Positions 25,197 to 33,805 of a stretch of 64,000 nt of DNA are shown here, piece by piece. The notes under the pieces were generated by a model that searched no databases, was not told the origin of the DNA, and saw only the letters and a program-made list of their open reading frames with translations. Within the stretch, counting starts at the first letter, position 1; every line of letters starts with the position of its first letter. A program made the position numbers and the translations under genes. Origin of the DNA: JBBSBL01 sp038251325 (lineage in GTDB: Bacteria; Actinomycetota; Thermoleophilia; Solirubrobacterales; Solirubrobacteraceae); contig JBBSBL010000001.1 in NCBI GenBank assembly GCA_038251325.1, positions 90,104 through 154,103 on the forward strand. Direction: 5' to 3'.

Positions 25197-25248
25197 CAGG
25201 CAGGACGGTCGAGTCGCGCGCAGCAACTCGACCGTCCTCGTCTGCCTG
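25197..25248. terminator. bidirectional hairpin terminator
   Basis: AGGACGGTCGAGT and ACTCGACCGTCCT form a perfect 13-bp stem around an 11-nt loop. A further 5-bp outer helix (CAGGC/GCCTG) closes across a small bulge. It lies between the convergent DUF7144 gene and the small membrane-protein gene. No T-tract is obvious, so it may act mainly as a structural or mRNA-protecting terminator. Confidence 0.65.
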
Positions 25249-25294
25249 GTGCGTGGGCGCAGCGGGCGGCGCGTGGGGCTTCTGCGGCGGCGGG

Positions 25295-25501
25295 TCAGGC
25301 CGATGCAGCGCGGGTGCGGTCGCCGACCATGTAGGCCACGATCAGCGCAGCCGGGAAGAAGAACAGGCTGAAGATGAAGTACCCGAAGAAGCTGTGTCCC
25401 TTGCGGCCCGCGACGCGGGCCGGCCAGAAGGCGATCGCGATCCAGATGAACGCGATGATGAGCCATGTGACTGTCGAGACGGCGAGAACGACCGGGGGCA
25501 T
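25295..25501 (-). CDS. small two-helix membrane protein
   Basis: 68 residues from the ATG at 25501, 8 nt after GGAG; a longer start at 25528 is possible. It reads MPPVVLAVSTVTWLIIAFIW, then FWPARVAGRKGHSFFGYFIF, then FFFPAALIVAYMVGDRTRA: two transmembrane segments around a basic loop, with GxSFxGYFxxxLxFFPxAL like short phospholipase-D-nuclease-N or superinfection-immunity-type membrane proteins. The role is unknown. A dyad promoter lies about 130 bp upstream (25627-25670). Confidence 0.65.
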   Translation of the reverse strand: MPPVVLAVSTVTWLIIAFIWIAIAFWPARVAGRKGHSFFGYFIFSLFFFPAALIVAYMVGDRTRAASA

Positions 25502-25626
25502 CGAACCAGCTCCAATCAAGGACGACATCGTGGTGGGAGGGATGCTCGCCAGCGGCCGCCAAGCGGCTAGCGCGTCGGCTCTGCGACTTCGAGCTCGGCT
25601 TCGACGACGAGCCCGGGGCCGCAGAG

Positions 25627-25670
25627 ACGATAAGGAGGCTCGTGCACTCGCGCATCCTCCGAATCGGTTG
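25627..25670 (-). promoter_or_regulatory. activator-type promoter (dyad + -10), minus strand
   Basis: Minus strand: CAACC (25670-25666), spacer GATTCGGA, GGATG (25657-25653) followed by CGCG, then TATCGT at 25632-25627, 25 nt from the first base of GGATG. It points to the small membrane-protein gene at 25501 with a leader of about 120 nt. The rest of the 25502-25774 gap shows nothing else clear. Confidence 0.5.
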
Positions 25671-25774
25671 ATACCCCGCACCGGCCTTCGGCGACCTCAC
25701 ATCGGCGGCGATCGGCGTGTGAGCCACCCCAAGCCGCCGAACCCGGGCGCGGCGATCAACGGGATGATGCGCGC

Positions 25775-27424
25775 GTGAAGAAGTGGCTCCCCATCCTCGT
25801 CGTCGCCGCCGCCCAGTTCGTGATGGTGCTCGACACCACCGTCATGAACGTGGCGATCTCCGACGTCGTCGCGGACCTCGACACGTCCGTCTCGCAGGTC
25901 CAGCTCGCCATCACGCTCTACACGTTGGTCATGGCGGCGCTCATGCTGGTCGGCGGGAAGCTCGGGGACATCATCGGGCGCCGCCGGGCGTTCACGATCG
26001 GTCTGATCATCTACGGGGCCGGCTCGCTGACCACCGCGCTGAGCCCGAACATCACCGTGCTGATCATCGGCTGGTCGGGGCTCGAGGGGATCGGTGCCGC
26101 GCTCGTGATCCCGGCCATCGCCTCGCTCACCGCGCGCAACTACAGCGGGCGCGACCGCGCGCTGGCCTACGCCCTGATCGGGGCGATGGCCGCGGTCGGG
26201 GTGGCGGCCGGCCCGCTGATCGGCGGCTTCGTGACCCAGCAGGCCTCGTGGCGCTACGTGTTCGTCGGCGAGGTCGTCGTCATCGCCGCGATCCTGCTGT
26301 CGGTCCGCGTCGTGGCCGACGTTCCCCGGGCCGCGCACCCGCCGCGGCTGGACGTCGTCGGCGGCGCGCTCTCGGCCGCCGGCATGGCGCTGATCGTCTT
26401 CGGCGTCCTGCGCATCCCGCAGTGGGGGCTCGTGCGGCCGAAGGGGGCGATGACCATCGCCGGCACCGAGATCACGCCGTTCGGCTTCTCGGTCGTGCCG
26501 TTCCTGATCCTCGCCGGCGCGGTCCTGCTTGCGCTCTTCGCGCGCTGGATCGTCCGGCAGGCGCGCCTCGGCCGCGAGCCGCTGTTGCGTCCCGACCTGT
26601 TCGCCGTGCGTCAGCTCCGGGCGGGGCTGTCGATGCTCGGCGCCCAGCAGCTGATCCTGAATGGCATCTTCTTCGTGCTGCCGCTCTACCTCCAAGTCGT
26701 GCTGGGGAAGAACGCGCTGGAGACCGGCATCGCGATCCTCCCCATCTCGGTCACGATGCTCCCCGCCGCCCTGCTCGGCCCGCGGCTCGCCACGCGGCTC
26801 TCCCCACGTCGGGTCGTGCAGCTCGGACTGATCGCGATGTTCGGCTCGGCGATCGGGCTGGTCTCCACGATCGACTACGAGCTCAACGGGACCGGCTTCG
26901 CGATCTCCCTGGCACTGTTCGGCGTCGGGATCGGGCTGCTCGCCTCCCAGCTCGGCAACGTGATCATGTCCTCGGTGGACGGGTCGCGGGCCAGCGAGGC
27001 GGGCGGGCTCCAGGGCACCGCGCAGAACCTCGGCGCCTCGCTCGGCACGGCGCTCATCGGCGCGATCCTGCTCACCGGGCTCGCGAACGCGACCGCCGAC
27101 GAGATCGGCAAGCGCTCCGACGTGCCCCCCTCGGTCCAGCAGCAGGTCGTGGCCGCCACGACGCAGGGCATCGAGTTCGTCCCGCCGGCGCAGGTCGAGC
27201 AGATCGCGGCGAAGAACGGGATCCCGCCCGACCAGGCCAAGGCCGTCGCCGGCGCCTACGCCGATGCGCAGCTCTTCGCGCTCAAGGCGGCCCTGCTCGG
27301 CGCCGCGCTCTTCGTGCTCGTCGGGTTCCTCTTCACGCGACGGCTGCCGAGCGTGCCGCTCGGCGAGAGCGCCGCCTCCGAGCGCGGCCCGCCGGCCGAG
27401 CCCATGCCGGCCGGGGCGACGTAG
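25775..27424 (+). CDS. DHA2-type MFS multidrug exporter (14 helices)
   Basis: A 549-residue protein, GTG at 25775. DHA2/EmrB signatures: VLDTTVMNVAISDVVADLD in helix 1 (motif D1), GGKLGDIIGRRRAFTIGLII for motif A, and GPLIGGFVTQQASWRYVFV for motif C with the downstream W-R-x-x-F. The C-terminal half has LNGIFFVLPLYLQVVLGK and a long extracytoplasmic helix before the last span. It is a proton-driven exporter of hydrophobic compounds. It ends 10 bp before the dyad at 27435. Confidence 0.88.
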   Translation: MKKWLPILVVAAAQFVMVLDTTVMNVAISDVVADLDTSVSQVQLAITLYTLVMAALMLVGGKLGDIIGRRRAFTIGLIIYGAGSLTTALSPNITVLIIGWSGLEGIGAALVIPAIASLTARNYSGRDRALAYALIGAMAAVGVAAGPLIGGFVTQQASWRYVFVGEVVVIAAILLSVRVVADVPRAAHPPRLDVVGGALSAAGMALIVFGVLRIPQWGLVRPKGAMTIAGTEITPFGFSVVPFLILAGAVLLALFARWIVRQARLGREPLLRPDLFAVRQLRAGLSMLGAQQLILNGIFFVLPLYLQVVLGKNALETGIAILPISVTMLPAALLGPRLATRLSPRRVVQLGLIAMFGSAIGLVSTIDYELNGTGFAISLALFGVGIGLLASQLGNVIMSSVDGSRASEAGGLQGTAQNLGASLGTALIGAILLTGLANATADEIGKRSDVPPSVQQQVVAATTQGIEFVPPAQVEQIAAKNGIPPDQAKAVAGAYADAQLFALKAALLGAALFVLVGFLFTRRLPSVPLGESAASERGPPAEPMPAGAT

Positions 27425-27434
27425 CGCCCGGCGT

Positions 27435-27478
27435 CATCCGTTCTGGACGATGACGCCGTCCCCGGCATGCGATGGACT
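27435..27478 (+). promoter_or_regulatory. activator-type promoter (dyad + -10)
   Basis: CATCC (27435-27439), spacer GTTCTGGA, CGATG (27448-27452), and TGGACT at 27473-27478, 25 nt from the first base of CGATG. The larger palindrome CGTCATC...GATGACG is perfect over 7 bp. The -10 ends 6 nt before the ATG at 27485, so the mRNA should be leaderless. Confidence 0.55.
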
Positions 27479-27484
27479 GGCGCC

Positions 27485-28696
27485 ATGTCCACCGAGACGC
27501 CCTCGCCCCCGTCCTCCCCCACCGCGCCGGGCGAACGCCCGCCCGCCGGCCGTGTCCTCCCCACGATCTGCGTGGCGCTCGCCACGCTGCTGCTCCTCGT
27601 CGGCTCGTTCGCGGTGTGGGCGAACCGCCAGCTGCTGAACACCGACAACTGGGTCTCCACGAGCAAGCAGCTGCTCCGGAACAAGGACGTCCAGGCCGCG
27701 CTCGGCCCCTACCTGGTGAACGAGCTCTTCAAGCAGGTCAACGTCGAGGCCCAGCTCCAGACCACGCTGCCCGATCCGCTGAAGCCGCTCGCCGGCCCGG
27801 CGGCCGGCGGCGTGCGCCAGCTCGCGGAGCAGGCCTCGGTGAAGCTGCTCGCCGCGCCACAGGTCGACACCGTATGGGCTGACGCGAACCGCGCCGCGCA
27901 CAAGTCGCTCCTCAAGATCCTCGACGGCGGAGGCGGCAACGTGGCGACCGCCAACGGGGAGGTCACGCTCAACCTCCGCTCGCTGGTGGGCCAGATCGCA
28001 TCGCAGGTCGGCCTGCCCGCGAGCCTGGCGGGCAAGATCCCGGCCAGCGCGGCGCAACTCACCGTCCTGCGCTCCAACCAGCTCAAGGCGGCTCAGGACG
28101 GGGCACAGGCGCTCAAGGACCTGGCGATCGTGCTCACGATCCTCGTCATCGGCCTCTATGTGCTGGCGATGGTCCTGGCGCGCGGACGGCGACGACGGAC
28201 GCTCATGGCGATCGGCGGCGGCTTCCTCGCGGTCGGGATCCTGGTGCTCGTCGCCCGCTCGCTCGCCGGCAAGGCCGTGGTGGACGACCTCGCGACCTCG
28301 CAGTCGGCGGTGCCCGCCGCGAACGCCACCTGGTCGATCGCCACGGAGTTGGTGCGGCAGATCGGCACATCGGAGATCTTCTTCGGACTCGTCGTGCTGC
28401 TCGCGGGGTGGCTCGCCGGGCCGACGCGGCCGGCGCTCGCGTTCCGGCGCTTCGCGGCGCCCTCCCTCCGCGACCAGCCGGTCCCCGTCTACCTGGGCGC
28501 CTTCGTCCTCGCGCTCGTGATCGTCGCCTGGCACCCGCTCGACTTCGCCCGGGTCACGCTGACGGCGATCCTGTTCATCGTGCTCGCCGTCGCGGCGGTC
28601 GCCGCGCTGCGCCATCAGACGATGCGGGAGTTCCCCGCTCCCCACGCCGAGGGCTCGACGACCGGAGACGCCGATGGGCCTGCTGCGCCGGCGTGA
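27485..28696 (+). CDS. actinobacterial integral membrane protein of unknown function
   Basis: A 403-residue protein, ATG at 27485. It has a Pro-rich cytoplasmic start, a first helix (ICVALATLLLLVGSFAVWA) and an extracytoplasmic domain of about 170 residues. That domain opens with NRQLLNTDNWVSTSKQLLRN and contains VTLNLRSLVGQIASQVG. Four helices and a short tail follow. The LLNTDNWV...LL pattern is common in actinobacterial membrane proteins with no assigned role. Its 3' end overlaps the LURP-like gene by 23 bp, so the two are co-expressed from the dyad promoter. Confidence 0.7.
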   Translation: MSTETPSPPSSPTAPGERPPAGRVLPTICVALATLLLLVGSFAVWANRQLLNTDNWVSTSKQLLRNKDVQAALGPYLVNELFKQVNVEAQLQTTLPDPLKPLAGPAAGGVRQLAEQASVKLLAAPQVDTVWADANRAAHKSLLKILDGGGGNVATANGEVTLNLRSLVGQIASQVGLPASLAGKIPASAAQLTVLRSNQLKAAQDGAQALKDLAIVLTILVIGLYVLAMVLARGRRRRTLMAIGGGFLAVGILVLVARSLAGKAVVDDLATSQSAVPAANATWSIATELVRQIGTSEIFFGLVVLLAGWLAGPTRPALAFRRFAAPSLRDQPVPVYLGAFVLALVIVAWHPLDFARVTLTAILFIVLAVAAVAALRHQTMREFPAPHAEGSTTGDADGPAAPA

Positions 28697-29186
28697 CGAC
28701 GGCGCCTCCGGGCGCCGGTTCCAGATGCGGGAGAAGCTCCTCTCGATCGGCGACGACTTCTGGATCGAGGACGAGCAGGGCGCCCGCGCGTTCAAGGTGA
28801 ACGGCAAGGCCGCCCGCGTGCGTCAGACCTTCGTCCTCGAGGACCCGGACGGCGGCGAGGTCGCGCGCATCAAGGAGCACCGGCTAACGGTCCGCGACAC
28901 GATGGCCATCGAGCGCGGCGACGAGACGCTGGCCACGGTCCACAAGGCGGTCGTCGGGATCCGCGACCGCTTCGCGATCGGCGTCGCGCACGGTGAGGAT
29001 CTCTCGGCGAAGGGCAACGTGGTCGACCACGAGTACGAGGTCAAGCGCGGCGGCGACCTCGTCGCCAGCGTCTCGAAGCGCTGGTTCCGCGTCCGCGACA
29101 GCTACGGCATCGAGATCGCCGCCGGCGAGGACGAGGCGCTGCTGCTTGCCGTCGTCGTGGCGATCGAGTCGATGGCGGGCGACTGA
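28674..29186 (+). CDS. LURP-one-related (YxjI-like) protein
   Basis: A 170-residue protein, ATG at 28674, overlapping the preceding gene. RRFQMREKLLSIGDDFWIED, then ARAFKVNGKAARVRQTFVLE, then IKEHRLTVRDTMAIERGDE are the successive strands of the Tubby/LURP-one fold (scramblase-like). DSYGIEIAAGEDEALLLAVV is the buried C-terminal helix. Members may bind membranes or phospholipids. Pairing with a membrane protein under a shared promoter fits an envelope role; this is inference. Confidence 0.8.
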   Translation: MGLLRRRDDGASGRRFQMREKLLSIGDDFWIEDEQGARAFKVNGKAARVRQTFVLEDPDGGEVARIKEHRLTVRDTMAIERGDETLATVHKAVVGIRDRFAIGVAHGEDLSAKGNVVDHEYEVKRGGDLVASVSKRWFRVRDSYGIEIAAGEDEALLLAVVVAIESMAGD

Positions 29187-29221
29187 GCGGCGCCCGGCCG
29201 CCGCCGGCGGCGGCCGCCCAC

Positions 29222-29920
29222 CTAGGAGTGACTGATCCCGCGCACGACCAGGAACGCCCCCAGCACGCCGGAAAGCACCATCGCGATCGTTCGGCCGTTG
29301 CGGGAGAACCAGGCGTTGGTCCGGGTCACGAGCCGCTCGGTGGCCTCCGGCGCGACGAGCAGCCCGACGAACGGGATCTCGGCCATCACGAACATGATCG
29401 CGTTGAAGGCGAGGATCAGCCCGATCGCCGCGCCGGTCGAGTGGTGACCGGCGGCGATGTCCTTGAGGCCGATGAGGTAGGCGGCGCCGGGCAGGTTGAT
29501 GGCCAGGGCGGCGAAGAACACGATCGGGGCCGACCCGCCCGCGAGCAGGCGCTGGGACCAGGGCTCCTTCTCCTCGTCCTTCGGCTTGGGCGGGTGCTTG
29601 GCCTCGCGGCGCGCGGCGCGGCGCGCGCGCAGGCGCTCGTCGGAGCGCGTGGCCAGGGCGACGGCCAGGATCAGGGCGAGGCCGCCGATCGCCAGGTCGG
29701 CGCTCCAGCTCAGCGTCGAGGAGGAGCCGTGCTTGTCGAGCGCCCCCTGGGCCCCGAAGACCAGGGCGCAGCCGAGCCCGATGCTGATCGTCAGCCCGCC
29801 GGCGAGATAGGCCCCGACCAGGACGACCCGCCGCGGCTGGTTGAGCAGGATGACGACGGCGGCGATGAGCGTCGGGTAGAGCGCGGCCTCGAGGGCGAGC
29901 AGGAGGAGTTGCCAGTCCAC
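29222..29920 (-). CDS. GAP-family (Sap) membrane transporter-like protein
   Basis: 232 residues from the GTG at 29920 (VDWQLLLLALEAALYPTLIA). A TAGGGT box 8 nt upstream favours it over the GTG at 29953. Six hydrophobic segments, AAVVILLNQPRRVVLVGAYL with the N/S-R-P-R loop, a long charged central loop (KHPPKPKDEEKEPW) and APIVFFAALAINLPGAAYL place it in the GAP (sulfolipid-addressing / LysE-like) family. It probably moves a lipid or peptidolipid. A paralogue lies at 43477. Confidence 0.78.
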   Translation of the reverse strand: MDWQLLLLALEAALYPTLIAAVVILLNQPRRVVLVGAYLAGGLTISIGLGCALVFGAQGALDKHGSSSTLSWSADLAIGGLALILAVALATRSDERLRARRAARREAKHPPKPKDEEKEPWSQRLLAGGSAPIVFFAALAINLPGAAYLIGLKDIAAGHHSTGAAIGLILAFNAIMFVMAEIPFVGLLVAPEATERLVTRTNAWFSRNGRTIAMVLSGVLGAFLVVRGISHS

Positions 29921-29928
29921 GACCGCGG

Positions 29929-29934
29929 ACCCTA
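29929..29934 (-). promoter_or_regulatory. -10-like TAGGGT before GAP-family gene
   Basis: On the minus strand TAGGGT ends 8 nt before the GTG at 29920. The shared dyad at 29958-29975 lies upstream, but on this strand its right arm starts 28 nt, not 25 nt, from the hexamer. Confidence 0.45.
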
Positions 29935-29957
29935 GCCGCAGCCGCCGAGACACTCCT

Positions 29958-30001
29958 CATCCCAACGGGAGGATGCGCGACGCCTGCCGTTCGGGTTTGA
30001 T
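29958..30001 (+). promoter_or_regulatory. activator-type promoter (dyad + -10) for NDH-2-cydAB
   Basis: CATCC (29958-29962), spacer CAACGGGA, GGATG (29971-29975) followed by CGCG, and TTTGAT at 29996-30001, 25 nt from the first base of GGATG. The hexamer ends 7 nt before the GTG at 30009. It stands between the divergent GAP gene and the respiratory operon. Confidence 0.6.
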
Positions 30002-30008
30002 GTGACGC

Positions 30009-31328
30009 GTGGCCGAGTCTCCGTCCAGCGCGCTCATCGTCGGCGGCGGGTTCGCCGGGGTCGCCTGCGCGAAGGAGCTCGCCGAGCACGACGTCGCGGT
30101 CACCCTGATCGATCGCCACAACTACCATCAGTTCCAGCCGCTGCTCTACCAGATCGCCACCGCGCAGGTGGGCGTCCAGGACGTGGCTCGTCCACTTCGT
30201 GGCGTGTTCCGCAAGGACCCGGGCGTCGAGGTGAAGCGCGCCGTCGTCGCGTCGGTCGACCCCGCGGCACGCAGCGTCGAGACGGAGGACGGCCTGACCT
30301 TCGCCGCCGACCACCTCCTGCTGGCCGCCGGGGCCCAGCCGAACTTCTTCGACACGCCGGGCGCCGCCGAGCACGCCTTCCCGCTCTACTCGCTCGAGCA
30401 GGCCGAGCGGCTGCGATCGCGCGTGCTCGCGCTGCTCGAGGACACCGACCGGCGCCCGGAGCGCGTCGCGCAGGGCGCGCTGAACTTCGTCGTGGTGGGC
30501 GCCGGCGCGACCGGCGTGGAGGTCGCCGGGGCGCTCGCCGACGCCACCCGCGAGGTGCTCGCGGCCGTCTTCCCCGGCATCCCGGCCGGCTCGGTGCAGG
30601 TCACGATCGTCGATCACGGCGACACCGTGCTGAACGGCTTCTCCGCCGAAGCCCACGACTACGCGGCGCGGAAGCTCACCGAGGACCTCGGGGTGGACAT
30701 CCGCCTCGGCCTCGGGGTCGCGGAGGTCACCGACGCGGCGGCGATCCTGAGCGACGGCACCACGATCCCGACCCGCACGGTCATCTGGGCCGGTGGGCTG
30801 AAGGCGGCCGGCGTCATCGCTCAGGCCGGGTTGCCCCAGGGCCGCGGCGGTCGCATCGACGTGCAACCCGACCTCACGGTCAAGGGCTTCCCAGGGCTCT
30901 ACGCGGCGGGCGACGCGGCCAACGTGCCGGCGGCCGACGGCGGGCCGCTCCCGCAGCTCGGCTCGGTCGCCCAGCAGTCCGGGAAATGGGCGGCGAAGAA
31001 CATCCTCGCGGACATCGCGGGCGAGGAGCGCACGCCGTTCCACTACCGCGACAAGGGCATCATGGCCATGATCGGCCGCAACGCGGCGGTCGCCGAGGTC
31101 GGCAAGCGCCGCCACGAGGTCGACGGCCCGATCGCCTTCGCCGCTTGGCTCGGCGTCCACGCCGCGCTGCTCTCCGGGACGCGGGACAAGGTCGACGCGT
31201 TCGTCGAGTGGGGGTGGGACTACTTCAGCCATTCGCGCGCCGAGGCGGTGATCGACCGTCCCGACGCGACCGCGATCGACTGGGGCGACGACGACGACGA
31301 CGAGGTCGCTGAGGTCGGAACGCCCTGA
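30009..31328 (+). CDS. ndh: type II NADH:quinone oxidoreductase
   Basis: A 439-residue protein, GTG at 30009. FAD motif IVGGGFAGVACAKELAEHD is at 10-28, NYHQFQPLLYQIATAQVG near 39 is the typical NDH-2 quinone-side segment, and NAD motif VVVGAGATGVEVAGALAD lies near 161. LYAAGDAANVPAADGGPLPQ followed by LGSVAQQSGKWAAKNI ends the FAD site. The C-terminal amphipathic helix (FVEWGWDYFSHSRAEAVI) anchors it to the membrane. It oxidises NADH without pumping protons and passes electrons to quinone, here directly upstream of a bd-type quinol oxidase. Confidence 0.9.
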   Translation: MAESPSSALIVGGGFAGVACAKELAEHDVAVTLIDRHNYHQFQPLLYQIATAQVGVQDVARPLRGVFRKDPGVEVKRAVVASVDPAARSVETEDGLTFAADHLLLAAGAQPNFFDTPGAAEHAFPLYSLEQAERLRSRVLALLEDTDRRPERVAQGALNFVVVGAGATGVEVAGALADATREVLAAVFPGIPAGSVQVTIVDHGDTVLNGFSAEAHDYAARKLTEDLGVDIRLGLGVAEVTDAAAILSDGTTIPTRTVIWAGGLKAAGVIAQAGLPQGRGGRIDVQPDLTVKGFPGLYAAGDAANVPAADGGPLPQLGSVAQQSGKWAAKNILADIAGEERTPFHYRDKGIMAMIGRNAAVAEVGKRRHEVDGPIAFAAWLGVHAALLSGTRDKVDAFVEWGWDYFSHSRAEAVIDRPDATAIDWGDDDDDEVAEVGTP

Positions 31329-31343
31329 TATGAACCCTCGGGC

Positions 31344-32756
31344 ATGAGCGGCGCTCTGCACCTCGCCAGCGACGTCCTCGAGATCTCGCGCTGGCAGTTC
31401 GCGCTCACCACGCTCTACCACTTCCTCTTCGTGCCGCTCACGCTGGGCCTCGTCCCGCTCGTCGCGGTCATGCAGACGCAGTGGTACCGCACGGGCGACG
31501 AGGCCTGGCTGCGCCTCACCCGCTTCTTCGGCACGCTGTTCGTGATCAACTTCGCGATCGGCGCCGCCACCGGCCTGGTGCAGGAGTTCCAGTTCGGGAT
31601 GAACTGGTCGACGTTCTCGAAGTTCGTCGGGGACGTGTTCGGCGCGCCGCTCGCGATGGAGGGGCTCGCCGCCTTCTTCCTCGAGTCGACGTTCATCGGC
31701 CTGTGGATCTTCGGCTGGGGGCGGCTGAGCCCGAAGCTCCACCTCGCGACGATCTGGCTCGTAGTGGCGGGAACGTGGCTGTCCTCGACCTTCATCCTCG
31801 TCGCCAACTCCTGGATGCAGCGCCCGGTCGGCTACAAGGTCAACCCCGCCACCGGGCGTTCGGAGCTGACGAGCATCGGCGACCTGTTCGGCAACGTGTG
31901 GGCGTGGTGGGCCGTCGGCCACACCCTGCTCGCCGCGCTCATGACCGGGAGCTTCTTCGTGCTCGGCGTCGCGGCCTGGCAGCTGCGACGGGGACGCAAC
32001 GTGGAGGTGTTCAAGCGTGCGGCGCGACTCGCCCTCGTCGTCGCGCTGCCGATCACGGCGGTGAACCTCGCCGTCGGCAGCGAGTTCGGCGTGACGGTGA
32101 CCGACTACCAGCCGATGAAGATCGCCTCCGCCGAGGCGCTCTGGAACACCGAGCAGCCGGCCGGCTTCTCGCTGTTCCAGATCGGCGGCTTCTCGGCGAG
32201 CAACCCGAAGCCCGACTTCGACATCCAGATCCCCAAGCTCCTCTCCTTCCTCGCCACGAACTCCTTCGACGGCAAGGTGGAGGGCCTCAACCAGGTCCAG
32301 GCGGATGAGCAGGCGCGCTACGGGCCGGGGAACTACATCCCGGACGTGCGCATCACCTACTGGTCGATCCGCGTCATGGCCTACGTCGGGTCGCTCGCCT
32401 TCCTGCTCGCCGCCGTCGGCGCGTGGCTCTACCGCAAGGGCCGGCTCGTGACGAGCCGGCGATTCCTGGGTTGCGCCGTCGCCGGCATCGCGCTGCCCTT
32501 CATCTCGAACCTGGCGGGCTGGCTCTTCACCGAGGCGGGGCGCCAGCCGTGGGTGGTGCAGGGCCTGCTGAAGACGAAGGACGCCGTGTCGCCGAGCGTC
32601 ACCACCGCGGAGGCGATCTTCGCCCTCAGCGTGTTCATGCTGCTCTACACCGGGCTCGGGGTCGCCGACTTCTGGCTCATGCGCCGCTACGCGCGGCGCG
32701 AGCTTCCGGAGATCGAGCCCGAGGCGGCGGAGAAGCCCCCGGCCCTCACGTACTGA
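31344..32756 (+). CDS. cydA: cytochrome bd quinol oxidase subunit I
   Basis: A 470-residue protein, ATG at 31344, 15 bp after ndh. SRWQFALTTLYHFLFVPLTL carries heme b595 ligand His26. GLVQEFQFGMNWSTFSKFVG is the conserved GxxxEFQFGxNW segment, WWAVGHTLLAALMTG holds His193, and DYQPMKIASAEALWNTEQ is the Q-loop start with the Lys and Glu pair. Nine helices and a short Q-loop are consistent with the actinobacterial/Bacillus form. It reduces oxygen with quinol at high affinity. cydB follows with a TGATG overlap. Confidence 0.95.
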   Translation: MSGALHLASDVLEISRWQFALTTLYHFLFVPLTLGLVPLVAVMQTQWYRTGDEAWLRLTRFFGTLFVINFAIGAATGLVQEFQFGMNWSTFSKFVGDVFGAPLAMEGLAAFFLESTFIGLWIFGWGRLSPKLHLATIWLVVAGTWLSSTFILVANSWMQRPVGYKVNPATGRSELTSIGDLFGNVWAWWAVGHTLLAALMTGSFFVLGVAAWQLRRGRNVEVFKRAARLALVVALPITAVNLAVGSEFGVTVTDYQPMKIASAEALWNTEQPAGFSLFQIGGFSASNPKPDFDIQIPKLLSFLATNSFDGKVEGLNQVQADEQARYGPGNYIPDVRITYWSIRVMAYVGSLAFLLAAVGAWLYRKGRLVTSRRFLGCAVAGIALPFISNLAGWLFTEAGRQPWVVQGLLKTKDAVSPSVTTAEAIFALSVFMLLYTGLGVADFWLMRRYARRELPEIEPEAAEKPPALTY

Positions 32757-33778
32757 TGTCGCTCGCGGACTTCTGGTTCTTCCTCATCGCGGTCCTGTGG
32801 ATCGGTTATCTCGTCTTGGAGGGCTTCGACTTCGGGGTGGGCATGCTCCTGCCGGTGCTCGGTCGCGACGAGCCCGACCGCGACACGATGCTCGGCGCCA
32901 TCGGCCCGGTGTGGGACGGCAACGAGGTGTGGTTGCTCGTGGCCGGCGGGGCGACCTTCGCCGCCTTCCCCGTGTGGTACGCCACGCTCTTCTCGGGCGC
33001 CTTCCTGTGGCTCGTGCTCGCCCTGCTCGCGCTCATCGTCCGGGTGGTCTCGTTCGAGTGGGGCGGCAAGAGCGAGAACCCGCGCTGGCGATCGCTCTGG
33101 CAGTGGGCCAACACCGGGGGCAGCCTCGTCGCGCCGCTGCTCTGGGGGATCACGCTGTCCTCGCTCCTGAACGGCGTCCCGATCAACGGGAAGCAGGACT
33201 TCAGCGGCGACCCGCTCGACTTCCTCAGCGGGTACACGGTGCTCGGCGGCGTGACGCTCGTCGCCCTATGCGTGCTGCACGGGACGGTCTTCCTCACGCT
33301 GAAGACGAGCGGCGATCTCCACACTCGGGCGTGCCGCCTCGCCCCCCGTGTAGCCCCCGCCGCCGCGCTGCTCGCCGTCGCCTTCGTCGCCTGGACCGCG
33401 GCGAAGTCCGTCGACGTGAACGGGCGCGACCTGCTGCCCTCGATCGTCCCGGCGGCGCTCGCGGCGCTGGCCGCGCTCGCCGCCGCCCTGCTCGTCCGAA
33501 CCGACCGGGAGGGGCCCGCGTTCGGCGCGACGGCGGCCACGATCGGCCTCTTCGTCCTGACGATCTTCGTCGCGCTCTTCCCGCGCGTGATGGTGTCGAG
33601 CACCGACTTCGCCAACAGCCTCACGGTCGCCAACGCCTCGTCGGCCGACTACACGCTCACGGTGATGACCGTGGTCGCGGGCGTGCTCACCCCCGTGGTG
33701 ATCGCCTACCAGGCGTGGAGCTACTGGGTCTTCCGCGCGCGGCTCACCCGCGAGGAGCCCGCGGCCGACGGCGGCTGA
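32756..33778 (+). CDS. cydB: cytochrome bd quinol oxidase subunit II
   Basis: A 340-residue protein, ATG at 32756, sharing its first base with the cydA stop. DFWFFLIAVLWIGYLVLEGF followed by DFGVGMLLPVLGRDE is the CydB signature. GPVWDGNEVWLLVAGGATFA, FPVWYATLFSGAFLWL and FEWGGKSENPRWRSLWQW follow as expected, and there are eight or nine helices. No cydCD transporter genes follow. Instead a gluconokinase gene starts 28 bp downstream. Confidence 0.95.
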   Translation: MSLADFWFFLIAVLWIGYLVLEGFDFGVGMLLPVLGRDEPDRDTMLGAIGPVWDGNEVWLLVAGGATFAAFPVWYATLFSGAFLWLVLALLALIVRVVSFEWGGKSENPRWRSLWQWANTGGSLVAPLLWGITLSSLLNGVPINGKQDFSGDPLDFLSGYTVLGGVTLVALCVLHGTVFLTLKTSGDLHTRACRLAPRVAPAAALLAVAFVAWTAAKSVDVNGRDLLPSIVPAALAALAALAAALLVRTDREGPAFGATAATIGLFVLTIFVALFPRVMVSSTDFANSLTVANASSADYTLTVMTVVAGVLTPVVIAYQAWSYWVFRARLTREEPAADGG

Positions 33779-33805
33779 GCGCGGGCTGGGCGGCCCCGAG
33801 CGACC

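Noticed and set aside
28884..31922. A 1012-codon open frame on the minus strand
   Set aside because: Antisense to the LURP, ndh and cydA genes. The opposite strand contains motifs for each of those proteins.
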